Assembly (NCBI RefSeq): GCF_008039875.1
Contig: NZ_VRUU01000024.1
Location: 1 to 53,454, forward strand
DNA length: 53,454 nucleotides
DNA from: Methylobacterium sp. WL119
Lineage (GTDB): Bacteria > Pseudomonadota > Alphaproteobacteria > Rhizobiales > Beijerinckiaceae
Reading direction: 5' to 3'
A model generated the notes under the pieces. It saw nothing but the letters and a program-made list of their open reading frames with translations. It did no database searches and was not told where the DNA came from. The position numbers and the translations under genes are program-made. This document shows positions 37,488 to 44,944 of the stretch, in pieces. Positions within the stretch are counted from its first letter, which is position 1. Each line of letters begins with the position of its first letter.

Positions 37488-37514
37488 AGCCCGCCGCGGC
37501 GAACCGGGCGGGCT
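37488..37514 (-). terminator. Terminator of the Gly/Ala-rich exported gene
   Basis: AGCCCGCC/GGCGGGCT form an 8-bp stem, followed on the minus strand by TTCTTCG. It lies 26 bases past the stop at 37540. Stem and part of the loop (CCGCGG) are shared with 12673-12705. Confidence 0.6.
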
Positions 37515-37539
37515 GAACGACGTGCCGTCGTCGCGAAGG

Positions 37540-37845
37540 CTACTTCGCGGTCGGGGCGCTGCCGCTGTTGACGGTGCCGCCCGCGCTCGGGCCCGCGCCG
37601 TTGCCGGCGGCACCGGGCGCGACGGGCGCCGTGGTGGCGCTCGGCGCGGTGGTGCCTGCGTTCGGGACGGTACCGGTGGTGGTGGACGACTGGCTCGCGG
37701 CCGACCCCTCACTGATCGTGCCGCCGGCCGACGGCCCGGCGCCCGGGCTGCCGGGGCCGCCGTTGGAGGCTCCGCCCTGGGCGAAGGCGGCGGTGCCCAT
37801 GGTCAGGACGAACGCGGACGCGAGCGTGATCGACTTGAAAGACAA
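37540..37845 (-). CDS. Exported Gly/Ser/Thr/Ala-rich protein
   Basis: The 101-residue protein has a signal peptide (MSFKSITLASAFVLTMGTAA, cleavage after AFAQ). The mature part is low complexity, with GPSAGGTI and GPSAGGTV occurring as imperfect repeats. It is probably a periplasmic or surface filler/linker-type protein. The function is unknown. Confidence 0.6.
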   Translation of the reverse strand: MSFKSITLASAFVLTMGTAAFAQGGASNGGPGSPGAGPSAGGTISEGSAASQSSTTTGTVPNAGTTAPSATTAPVAPGAAGNGAGPSAGGTVNSGSAPTAK

Positions 37846-37973
37846 TGTGTTTCCTCCGGTGGATTACCAAACTCTGCTGAAGAACCAGCTTGCGCCGTCT
37901 CCGTTCCACACGAGAAAGCCGGCCCGGATCTCCCCGGACGGGCCCCTCGATCGTCGCGTCTTCAAAGGCGCCT

Positions 37974-38222
37974 TCAGCGCGTCCTGGCACCGAGCTTCGT
38001 GCTGATCGTCCGTCCGCCGCCACGGCGCATCATGTGGCGCCGCATGGTGTGGTGGCGCATCATCGAGCGGCGCGTCATCCGCACCTGCACGGTCGGGGCC
38101 TCGGGCTGGACGAGGCTCGGCGCGGGCGCCGGCGTCGCGGCGGAGACGGCGCCGGCCGACATCAGGACGGCGCCGAAGGCCGCGGCCGCGATCGCAGAGG
38201 CTGTGAAACGGGTCTTGGTCAT
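37974..38222 (-). CDS. Exported Met/Arg/His-rich miniature protein
   Basis: The 82-residue product has a signal peptide (to about VSAAT), a Pro/Ala linker, and a tail with MTRRSMMRHHTMRRHMMRRG. The Met/His/Arg pattern is like the protein at 29565-29789. Metal or polyanion binding is possible (inference). Confidence 0.6.
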   Translation of the reverse strand: MTKTRFTASAIAAAAFGAVLMSAGAVSAATPAPAPSLVQPEAPTVQVRMTRRSMMRHHTMRRHMMRRGGGRTISTKLGARTR

Positions 38223-38330
38223 CGGTGCCGGGTCCTTGCTGCCGCACCGGGTCGGTGCCACGGCGTGAAACCACGGCCACGATCCGATCGTTCCTCGCCT
38301 TCCGGTTGAGAAGGTGCGAGCCGACCCGCC

Positions 38331-38501
38331 TCAGCCGATCAGGAAGTGCACCAGGATCAGCGCCAGCGCCGCGCCGCCGATCGCGAGGCCCATCAGGACG
38401 ACGCTGCTGAGCTGGTCGACGCCGTCCACGTCCTGGCCGATGCGATGCTCGACGCTGTTGGCGCCGTGGCCCGGCCTGTCGGGAAAGGTAGGTTGTGCCA
38501 T
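38331..38501 (-). CDS. Single-pass small membrane protein
   Basis: The 56-residue product has a polar N-terminal half (MAQPTFPDRPGHGANSVEHR) and a C-terminal transmembrane helix (VVLMGLAIGGAALALILVHF). No family is recognised. Confidence 0.5.
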   Translation of the reverse strand: MAQPTFPDRPGHGANSVEHRIGQDVDGVDQLSSVVLMGLAIGGAALALILVHFLIG

Positions 38502-38688
38502 GTCGATCTTCCTCGCGATCCGAAGGGGTGATGCGGGGGCAACGCGACATCGGACCGGTCGGTCCTCGACGTTCGGCAGGCGATGCAACATGCCGCGGGT
38601 CGCGAAGTCCCAGGCGCAGCGTGCTCCGAGCCGATGTGAACCAAAGCCTTCGCACGCCGTTGCAAGTGCCAGCGACGGGAGTGGATCG

Positions 38689-39012
38689 ATGAAGACGCTT
38701 TGCACGGTGATGGTGGTGGGCCTGACGATCGCCGGATCGGTCGCGCCGGCCTTGTCCCAGCCCTACGGCGGCCGGGACTACGGCTACGGCGAGCGCGAAT
38801 CCGGGTATGGCGGCCGTGACGACCGCTACCGCGATCGCGACCGGGGTTACGACGACCGCGGCCGCGGCGGCGGCCGCTTCGGGTTCGACGAGGCCGAGTA
38901 CCTTCGCTGCAACCCCGACGTTCGCCGCGCGGTGAGCCGCGGGCAGGTGGATTCGGGCGCGGCGCATTACCGGGTGTTCGGCCGGCGCGAAGGCCGGCGG
39001 TTGTTCTGCTGA
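38689..39012 (+). CDS. Exported RDG/Tyr-rich protein with NPDV motif
   Basis: The 107-residue product has a signal peptide (cleavage after ALSQ, about residue 23), a repetitive Arg/Asp/Gly/Tyr tract (YGGRDYGYGERE and similar), and a final 40 residues with EYLRCNPDVRRAVSRG and AAHYRVFGRREGR. The last part resembles a short 'YLxxNPDV...HYxxxGxxEGR' repeat seen in various surface or glycan-associated proteins (recollection). The role is unknown. Confidence 0.65.
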   Translation: MKTLCTVMVVGLTIAGSVAPALSQPYGGRDYGYGERESGYGGRDDRYRDRDRGYDDRGRGGGRFGFDEAEYLRCNPDVRRAVSRGQVDSGAAHYRVFGRREGRRLFC

Positions 39013-39250
39013 GCCTCCGACGACGCGGTCGGCCGGCACGACGGCCGGGCGGAGGCGATCTCGCCAAGCCTGGCCGGAGAGCCGCGTAGGGTCGATGGCG
39101 GCCGCCGGTTCACCGACGGCGCGGTCGGCCCGATTGAGATATGCACCCGGAGCGTAGCAACACCGTGTGGTTGCGCTTGCCGGCGCACTTGCCAGCATCC
39201 CCGCCATGGCCGCATGCAGCACGCGTTGCCGCCGCGAGCCCCAGCCCACG

Positions 39251-40651
39251 ATGTCCCCTCCGCCCGCACCGTCGAGCACGCCGACCCATCACGGCCTGCC
39301 TCCGGCCCAGCGCGGGCGGGCGATGGTGGCGGTGCTCACCGGCGTCGCGCTGGCGACGCTCGACACCGCCATCGCCAACACCGCGCTGCCGACCATCGCC
39401 GCCGATCTCGGGGTCGATCCCGGCGCCTCGGTGTGGATCGTCAACGCGTACCAGCTCGCGGTGGTGGCGACGCTGCTGCCGATCGCGGCGCTGGGCGAGA
39501 TCGTCGGCCAGCAGCGGATCTACGTCGGCGGGCTGATCCTGTTCACCGGCGCCTCGCTCGTCTGCGCGCTGGCCTGGTCGCTGCCGACGCTCGTCGCGGC
39601 CCGCGTGCTCCAGGGCGTCGGCGCGAGCGCCCTGATGGCGGTCAACATCGCCCTCATCCGCTTCATCTATCCGGCCCACCAGCTCGGGCGCGGCGTCGGC
39701 CTCAACGCCTTCGTGGTCGGCGTCGGCTTCGCGGTCGGCCCGACCGTCGCCTCGCTGATCCTCGTCGCGGCGCCGTGGCCGTGGCTCTTCGCCGTCAACG
39801 TGCCGATCGGGCTCGCCGCCCTGCTGCTGGCCTGGACCGCGCTGCCGGAGACCGGCCGCTCCGGCCACCGCTTCGATGGGGTCGGCTCGCTGCTCAACGC
39901 GTCCGCCTTCGCCCTGCTCGTGCTCGGCCTCGGCGAGGCCGCGCACGAGGGGCCGCTCTGGCGCATCCTGGCGGAGGCCGCCGGCTCGGTCGCCTGCTTC
40001 CTGCTGCTGCTGCGGCGGCAGGCAGGGCATCCTGCGCCGATGCTGGCCGCCGACCTCCTCCGGCGCCCGCTGTTCGCCCTCTCCGCCACGACCTCGGTGT
40101 GCTCGTTCGCGGCGCAGGGGCTCGCCTTCGTCTCGCTGCCCTTCCTGTTCCAGCACACGCTCGGGCGCACGCAGGTCGAGACCGGCTTCCTGATGACGCC
40201 GTGGCCCGTCGTGGTCGCGCTGATGGCTCCCCTGGCCGGGCGCCTCTCGGACCGCTACCCGCCGGGCCTGCTCGGCGGGATCGGGCTCGCCGGACTCGCC
40301 GTCGGCATGGGGCTGCTCGCCGCCCTGCCGGCGAGCCCGACCGTCCTCGACATCGGCTGGCGCATGGCGATCTGCGGCGCGGGCTTCGGCTTCTTCCAGG
40401 CGCCGAACCTGCGTGCCATCATGACGAGCGCGCCGCCGGCGCGATCGGGCGGGGCAAGCGGCATCGTCGCCACCTCCCGTCTCCTCGGCCAGACCATGGG
40501 CGCCGCGCTCGTCGCCGCCTGCTTCGCGATCGCGGATGCGCACGGGCCGGCGCTCGCCCTGGGGCTCGGCGGCGCCTTCGCCGCCGTCGCGAGCGTCGTC
40601 AGCTTCCTCCGGCTCGCCGTCGCCCCCGAGGACACGGCGAGACCGGCGTGA
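39251..40651 (+). CDS. MFS drug-efflux transporter (DHA2-like)
   Basis: The 466-residue protein has about 14 hydrophobic segments, with LDTAIANTALPTIAADLGVD near the start, which is motif D1 of DHA2 transporters, and GRGVGLNAFVVGVGFAVGP as motif C. It exports drugs or metabolites by proton antiport. ATG 39251 gives a normal cytoplasmic N-terminus; the upstream frame is shadow-like. It is not linked to the efflux operon at 41897. Confidence 0.88.
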   Translation: MSPPPAPSSTPTHHGLPPAQRGRAMVAVLTGVALATLDTAIANTALPTIAADLGVDPGASVWIVNAYQLAVVATLLPIAALGEIVGQQRIYVGGLILFTGASLVCALAWSLPTLVAARVLQGVGASALMAVNIALIRFIYPAHQLGRGVGLNAFVVGVGFAVGPTVASLILVAAPWPWLFAVNVPIGLAALLLAWTALPETGRSGHRFDGVGSLLNASAFALLVLGLGEAAHEGPLWRILAEAAGSVACFLLLLRRQAGHPAPMLAADLLRRPLFALSATTSVCSFAAQGLAFVSLPFLFQHTLGRTQVETGFLMTPWPVVVALMAPLAGRLSDRYPPGLLGGIGLAGLAVGMGLLAALPASPTVLDIGWRMAICGAGFGFFQAPNLRAIMTSAPPARSGGASGIVATSRLLGQTMGAALVAACFAIADAHGPALALGLGGAFAAVASVVSFLRLAVAPEDTARPA

Positions 40652-40709
40652 GGCTGCGGGGCCGGACCTCGGCGCCGCGTTAACGCTTCATCAACCACGC
40701 GCCGGCCAC

Positions 40710-40730
40710 GGTGTCCCGAGGAGAGACACC
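40710..40730 (+). promoter_or_regulatory. Hairpin presenting the ribosome-binding site
   Basis: GGTGTC and GACACC form a 6-bp stem whose 9-base loop contains GAGGAGA, the likely ribosome-binding site of ATG 40734. It may modulate translation. Confidence 0.35.
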
Positions 40731-40733
40731 GCC

Positions 40734-40940
40734 ATGAAGCGACGCCCCAGCCGCGACTTCGATGCCCTGAGCCAGGCGCAGATCGCCGCCGGCCGGACCG
40801 ACACCCGCCGCGTGGATGCCGGCCGCCTGATGCCCGCCTCGGCGCCGAAGCGGATGGCGGACCTCCTCGACGCGATCCAGCACGTGACCGAGGCGGCGAC
40901 GGGGGAGCGCAGCTTCCTCCACGTCCGGCCGCGCCCGTGA
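40734..40940 (+). CDS. Small basic hypothetical protein
   Basis: The 68-residue product begins MKRRPSRDFDALSQAQIAAG and ends ERSFLHVRPRP. A GAGGAGA ribosome-binding site lies at correct spacing. The function is unknown. Confidence 0.55.
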   Translation: MKRRPSRDFDALSQAQIAAGRTDTRRVDAGRLMPASAPKRMADLLDAIQHVTEAATGERSFLHVRPRP

Positions 40941-40989
40941 CGCCGGCGCGCTTCTCCGGCACCCGCGCTCGTCCGGCGACGGTCTTGCG

Positions 40990-41085
40990 ATGATCACGCT
41001 GGGCTTCGTGGTGATGCTCGCGGCCGCCCTCGGCCCGGCGGCGATCCTCGTCGCCGCCCCGGCGCGCCGTCGGTTCCTGCGCTGA
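40990..41085 (+). CDS. 31-residue membrane peptide
   Basis: The ORF encodes a hydrophobic helix (ITLGFVVMLAAALGPAAILV) followed by a basic tail (PARRRFLR), a topology typical of single-pass microproteins. The ribosome-binding site is not clear. It is tentative. Confidence 0.35.
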   Translation: MITLGFVVMLAAALGPAAILVAAPARRRFLR

Positions 41086-41112
41086 GCGCGGGGCCTACGA
41101 AGCCGGCCCACG

Positions 41113-41775
41113 TCACGCTGCGGGGCGCGCCGCCTGATACACGGCGAGGAAGATGCGGACGGCCTCGTCCACGTGCCGTTCCATGTCGGCGCGGCTGCCG
41201 TCGTCCTTGTGGGGGATGAACAGGCACACCGGAACCACCTTCCCGATGATCAACCCGATGAACATGGTCGCGGCGAGCAACGGGTCGTCGCCGATGAACG
41301 CGCCGTCGAGCCGGGCCGCCTCGAGGTAGTCGGTCAGGTGCCGCTGCGTGCGGCCCGGCGCCATCGCGTAGAACGCCTCGCCGAGGGCCGGGTTGCGCTG
41401 GACCTCGGCGACGATGATGCGGGCGAGCGCCGTCATCTCGGGCATGATCATCGCGCCGTAGAGGTTCGTGCCGAAGGCCCGGAGCACCGCCGGGAGCGGG
41501 CCCTTGCTCCCGAGATCGGTCTCGATCCGCTGCCTGAGATCGCGCGTCCGGTTGCTCACGACCTCGATGAACAGGTCGTCCTTCGAGCCGAAATGGCGAT
41601 AGAGCGTCTCGGTCGAGGCCCCGGCCTCGTTCGCCACCATCTTCATCGTGGTGTCCGAGAACCCGTGCTGAAGGAACACGCGCTCCGCCACAGCGGCGAT
41701 CTCCTCGCGACGGCGCGATCCGCGCGGCACACGAATCCGAGAGCCATCAGCCGAACCGTTCGTTTCGCTTGACAT
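41113..41775 (-). CDS. TetR/AcrR family repressor of the efflux operon
   Basis: The 220-residue protein has the TetR helix-turn-helix (REEIAAVAERVFLQHGFSDT, then TMKMVANEAGASTETLYRHF, then GSKDDLF) and a helical ligand domain. It is divergent from the HlyD-MFS-NodT operon, the standard layout for a local repressor. ATG 41775 or 41781 are possible. An inverted repeat straddles its start and could be the operator. Confidence 0.9.
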   Translation of the reverse strand: MSSETNGSADGSRIRVPRGSRRREEIAAVAERVFLQHGFSDTTMKMVANEAGASTETLYRHFGSKDDLFIEVVSNRTRDLRQRIETDLGSKGPLPAVLRAFGTNLYGAMIMPEMTALARIIVAEVQRNPALGEAFYAMAPGRTQRHLTDYLEAARLDGAFIGDDPLLAATMFIGLIIGKVVPVCLFIPHKDDGSRADMERHVDEAVRIFLAVYQAARPAA

Positions 41776-41816
41776 CACCATCCAGATTGAGGGTAGAAAC
41801 GAAACGTTCGGTTCGG
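41751..41816. promoter_or_regulatory. Inverted repeat operator candidate for TetR
   Basis: CCGAACCGTTCGTTTCG (41751-41767) and CGAAACGTTCGGTTCGG (41800-41816) are inverted copies matching at 15 of 17 positions, 32 bases apart. They cover the tetR start codon and the region before the efflux genes. TetR binding is inferred. Confidence 0.5.
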
Positions 41817-41896
41817 ATAACTCGCCGCACCGTACGGACGATCGCCCACGCCGTCTCGCTGAACGTGCGGTGGGACGAAAGGTTTGCATTCATTCC

Positions 41897-43381
41897 ATGC
41901 GTGACGTCGATGCAAGCACCTCGTCCGGCCTGTCCAGGCCGTCGCGGAGTCGACGCGACCTGCTCGACGTCGGCTCGCCGCCCCGGCAGGGCGGGCCAGC
42001 CCGCGATGCCGACGACCGCCGTCGCCCCGCCCGCGATGCGTTGCGCGTCGTCCGGGATCGGCCCCGCGACGGCAGGGACGAGGAGCCGTACGCGGACGAG
42101 CGGGATCACGGAGATCCCCGTCGCAGCCGCGACGCGCGCGACCACCGCTCCGAGGGCTGGCAGGCCCGCGAGCGGCAAGGCGACGACGATCGGCACGGCG
42201 ACGACGATCGGCAAGACCACGATGGGCGAGACGACCATCGGCAGGACGACGATGATCGGAAGGGCGGCGACGCGAAGGACCGGGACGACCGCGGCGGCAA
42301 GAAATCGGACGGGGACGACCAGGGAACCGACGAGCGCGCGCGCAGGAAGCGGCGGCCTTGGGTCATCGGGATCGCCGTGGTGGTCCTGCTGCTGCTCGCC
42401 GGGGGCGGCGTGACCTACTGGCTCGCGACCCGCGGGACGATCAGCACCGACGACGCCTACACCGACGGCAACATCGTCACGATCGCGCCGCAGGTGGCCG
42501 GGCAGGTGATCGCGCTCGAGGTGACGGACAACCAGTTCGTGCACAAGGGCGACACGCTGTTCCGCATCGACCAGCGCCAGTTCGTCTACAGCCGCGAGCA
42601 GGCCCAGGGCCAGTTCGCCGCGAGCAACGCCCAGATCGCCAGCCAGCGGCTCGGCGTCGAGATCGCCAAGAAGAACTTCCCCGCGGCCCTCCAGCTCGCG
42701 CAGGCGAACCTCGACTCGGCCAAGGCCAACCTCGCCCTGCAGCAGGCCAACTACGACCGGCAGAGGAGCCTGCCCAAGCTGGCCACGACGCAGCAGGAGG
42801 TCGAGACCAACGCGTCCAACTACCAGCAGGCCAAGGCGCAGGTCGAGCAGGCCCAGGCCCGCCTCGTCCAGGCGATGCCGGTCCAGCAGAACATCGGCCA
42901 GTCCGAGCAGCAGGTCGACCAGATCAAGGGCCAGGCCGAGCAGGCCAGGGCGCAGGTCGAGCAGGCCAACCTGAACATCGAATGGAGCGTGGTGCGGGCG
43001 CCGCAGGACGGCTGGGTGACGAAGCGCAACGTCAACGCCGGCGACTACCTCACCGCCGGCCAGCAGGTCATGTCGCTGGTCACCACCGACGTCTGGGTGA
43101 CGGCCAACTACAAGGAGACCGAGCTCGACGGCATGCGGACCGGGCAGCGGGTGCGGATCGCGATCGACGCCTATCCCGACCTCGACCTGCAGGGGCACGT
43201 CGAGTCGATCCAGCGCGGGTCGGGCTCGAAATTCTCCGCCTTCCCGGCCGAGAACGCCACCGGCAACTTCATCAAGATCGTCCAGCGCGTGCCGGTGAAG
43301 ATCGTGATCGATTCCGGCCTGAGGAAGGAGGAGCCGCTGCCGCTCGGCATCAGCGTGGTGCCGACGGTGATGCTGAAGTGA
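41897..43381 (+). CDS. HlyD/EmrA-type membrane fusion protein with long charged N-terminus
   Basis: The 494-residue protein has an unusual N-terminal ~145 residues rich in Asp, Arg and His. A transmembrane helix follows (WVIGIAVVVLLLLAGGGVTY), then a biotinyl-lipoyl-like domain (STDDAYTDGNIVTIAPQVAG), a Gln/Ala-rich coiled-coil hairpin, and a beta-barrel (NLNIEWSVVRAPQDGWVTKR). Ordinary EmrA proteins have only ~20-50 residues before the helix. It links the inner-membrane pump to the outer-membrane channel. Its TGA overlaps the next GTG. The start is uncertain; GTG/ATG options upstream only lengthen the charged region. Confidence 0.88.
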   Translation: MRDVDASTSSGLSRPSRSRRDLLDVGSPPRQGGPARDADDRRRPARDALRVVRDRPRDGRDEEPYADERDHGDPRRSRDARDHRSEGWQARERQGDDDRHGDDDRQDHDGRDDHRQDDDDRKGGDAKDRDDRGGKKSDGDDQGTDERARRKRRPWVIGIAVVVLLLLAGGGVTYWLATRGTISTDDAYTDGNIVTIAPQVAGQVIALEVTDNQFVHKGDTLFRIDQRQFVYSREQAQGQFAASNAQIASQRLGVEIAKKNFPAALQLAQANLDSAKANLALQQANYDRQRSLPKLATTQQEVETNASNYQQAKAQVEQAQARLVQAMPVQQNIGQSEQQVDQIKGQAEQARAQVEQANLNIEWSVVRAPQDGWVTKRNVNAGDYLTAGQQVMSLVTTDVWVTANYKETELDGMRTGQRVRIAIDAYPDLDLQGHVESIQRGSGSKFSAFPAENATGNFIKIVQRVPVKIVIDSGLRKEEPLPLGISVVPTVMLK

Positions 43382-44943
43382 GCGGGGCCTCGGACGACTG
43401 GAAACCCGCCCACAACCCCTGGCTCATCGCCATCGCGGTGACGCTGGCGGCGTTCATGGAAGTGCTCGACACCACCATCGTCAACGTGGCCCTGCCCTAC
43501 ATCGCGGGCTCGCTCGCCGCCTCGAACGACGAGGCGACCTACACGCTCACCGCCTACCTCGTCGCCAACGGCATCGTCCTCACGATCGCCGGCTGGCTCT
43601 CCGACACGATCGGCAGGAAGCGCTACTTCCTGATCTGCATCGGCATGTTCACGGTGGCCTCGTTCCTGTGCGGGCTGTCGCAGAGCCTCGGGCAGATCAT
43701 CCTGTTCCGGCTGATGCAGGGCTTCTTCGGCGGCGGCCTGCAGCCGAGCCAGCAGGCGATCATCCTCGACACCTTCCCGCCGGCCAAGCGCGGGGCGGCC
43801 TTCGGGGTCACGGCGGTGGCGACGGTGGTCGCGCCCGTCCTCGGGCCGACGCTCGGCGGCTACCTCGTCGAGCACGCGACCTGGCGCTGGATCTTCTTCA
43901 TCAACGTGCCGGTCGGCATCCTCACGCTGTTCGTCAACGCCTACCTGGTCCAGGACCCGCCGGCCGCGGCCGAGAAGCGCGCGCGCGGGCTCGACTACGT
44001 CGGCCTGGCCCTGATCGTCGTCGGCATCGGCTGCATGCAGATCATGATCGACCGCGGCGAGGTCAACGCCTGGTTCAGCTCGTCCTTCATCCGGATCATG
44101 GCCGTCGTCGCCTTCCTCGGGATCTTCGGCGCCATCTGCTGGCTGCTGACGGCCAAGGCGCCGGTGGTCGACCTGATGGTGTTCCGGGACCGGAACTTCG
44201 CCGTCGGCTGCCTGCTCATCGGCGCGGTCGGCGCCCTGCTCTACGCGGGCTCGGTCCTGATCCCGCAATTCGCGCAGCAGGTGCTGGGCTACACCGCGCT
44301 CGATTCCGGCTTCATCCTGTCGCCGGGCGGCGTGGCGGTGATCGTGCTGATCCCGCTCGTCGGCCTGATGATGAAGGTCGTGCAGACCCGCTACCTGATC
44401 ATGTTCGGGTTCGCCTTCATGGGCGCGGCGATGTTCTATTCGAGCCTGATCGCGCCCGACATCGACTTCCGGACCCTGGTCTGGATGCGCACGCTCCAGA
44501 CGGCGGCGCTCGCCTTCCTGTTCGTGCCGATCTCCACCGTCGCCTACCTGACGCTGCCGCAGAAGTACCGCAGCGACGCGTCGGCGCTGTTCTCGATGTT
44601 CCGCAACGTGTTCGGCTCGGTCGGGATCTCGCTCTCGACCGCCGCGGTCACGGAGCGGACGCAGGCCGACCAAGCCCACCTCTCGACGTTCATGACGCCG
44701 CTGCGACAGGGCTACGCCACGCTGATCCAGGAGACCGAGCAGACGCTGCGCTCGCTCGGGCGTGCCGCCTCGGTGGTGCACCAGCAGGCCGTCGCGCAGA
44801 CCTACCAGACCTACACGAAGCAGGCTCAGATCCTGGCCTACAGCAACGTGTACCAATACGTGGCGCTGCTGGCGTTCCTCGTCGTGCCGCTCTGCTTCCT
44901 GATATCGGCCCGGACCGCCAAGGCCGAGGGCGGAGGACACTGA
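43378..44943 (+). CDS. EmrB-type MFS transporter (DHA2)
   Basis: The 521-residue protein has 14 predicted helices. It shows VTLAAFMEVLDTTIVNVALP, the DHA2 motif D1, and GAAFGVTAVATVVAPVLGPT, motif C. It is the energy-coupled pump of a tripartite efflux system. The GTG start overlaps the upstream stop (GTGA), and the outer-membrane gene starts one base after its stop. Substrates are probably hydrophobic drugs or solvents, by family. Confidence 0.92.
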   Translation: MSGASDDWKPAHNPWLIAIAVTLAAFMEVLDTTIVNVALPYIAGSLAASNDEATYTLTAYLVANGIVLTIAGWLSDTIGRKRYFLICIGMFTVASFLCGLSQSLGQIILFRLMQGFFGGGLQPSQQAIILDTFPPAKRGAAFGVTAVATVVAPVLGPTLGGYLVEHATWRWIFFINVPVGILTLFVNAYLVQDPPAAAEKRARGLDYVGLALIVVGIGCMQIMIDRGEVNAWFSSSFIRIMAVVAFLGIFGAICWLLTAKAPVVDLMVFRDRNFAVGCLLIGAVGALLYAGSVLIPQFAQQVLGYTALDSGFILSPGGVAVIVLIPLVGLMMKVVQTRYLIMFGFAFMGAAMFYSSLIAPDIDFRTLVWMRTLQTAALAFLFVPISTVAYLTLPQKYRSDASALFSMFRNVFGSVGISLSTAAVTERTQADQAHLSTFMTPLRQGYATLIQETEQTLRSLGRAASVVHQQAVAQTYQTYTKQAQILAYSNVYQYVALLAFLVVPLCFLISARTAKAEGGGH

Positions 44944-44944
44944 C

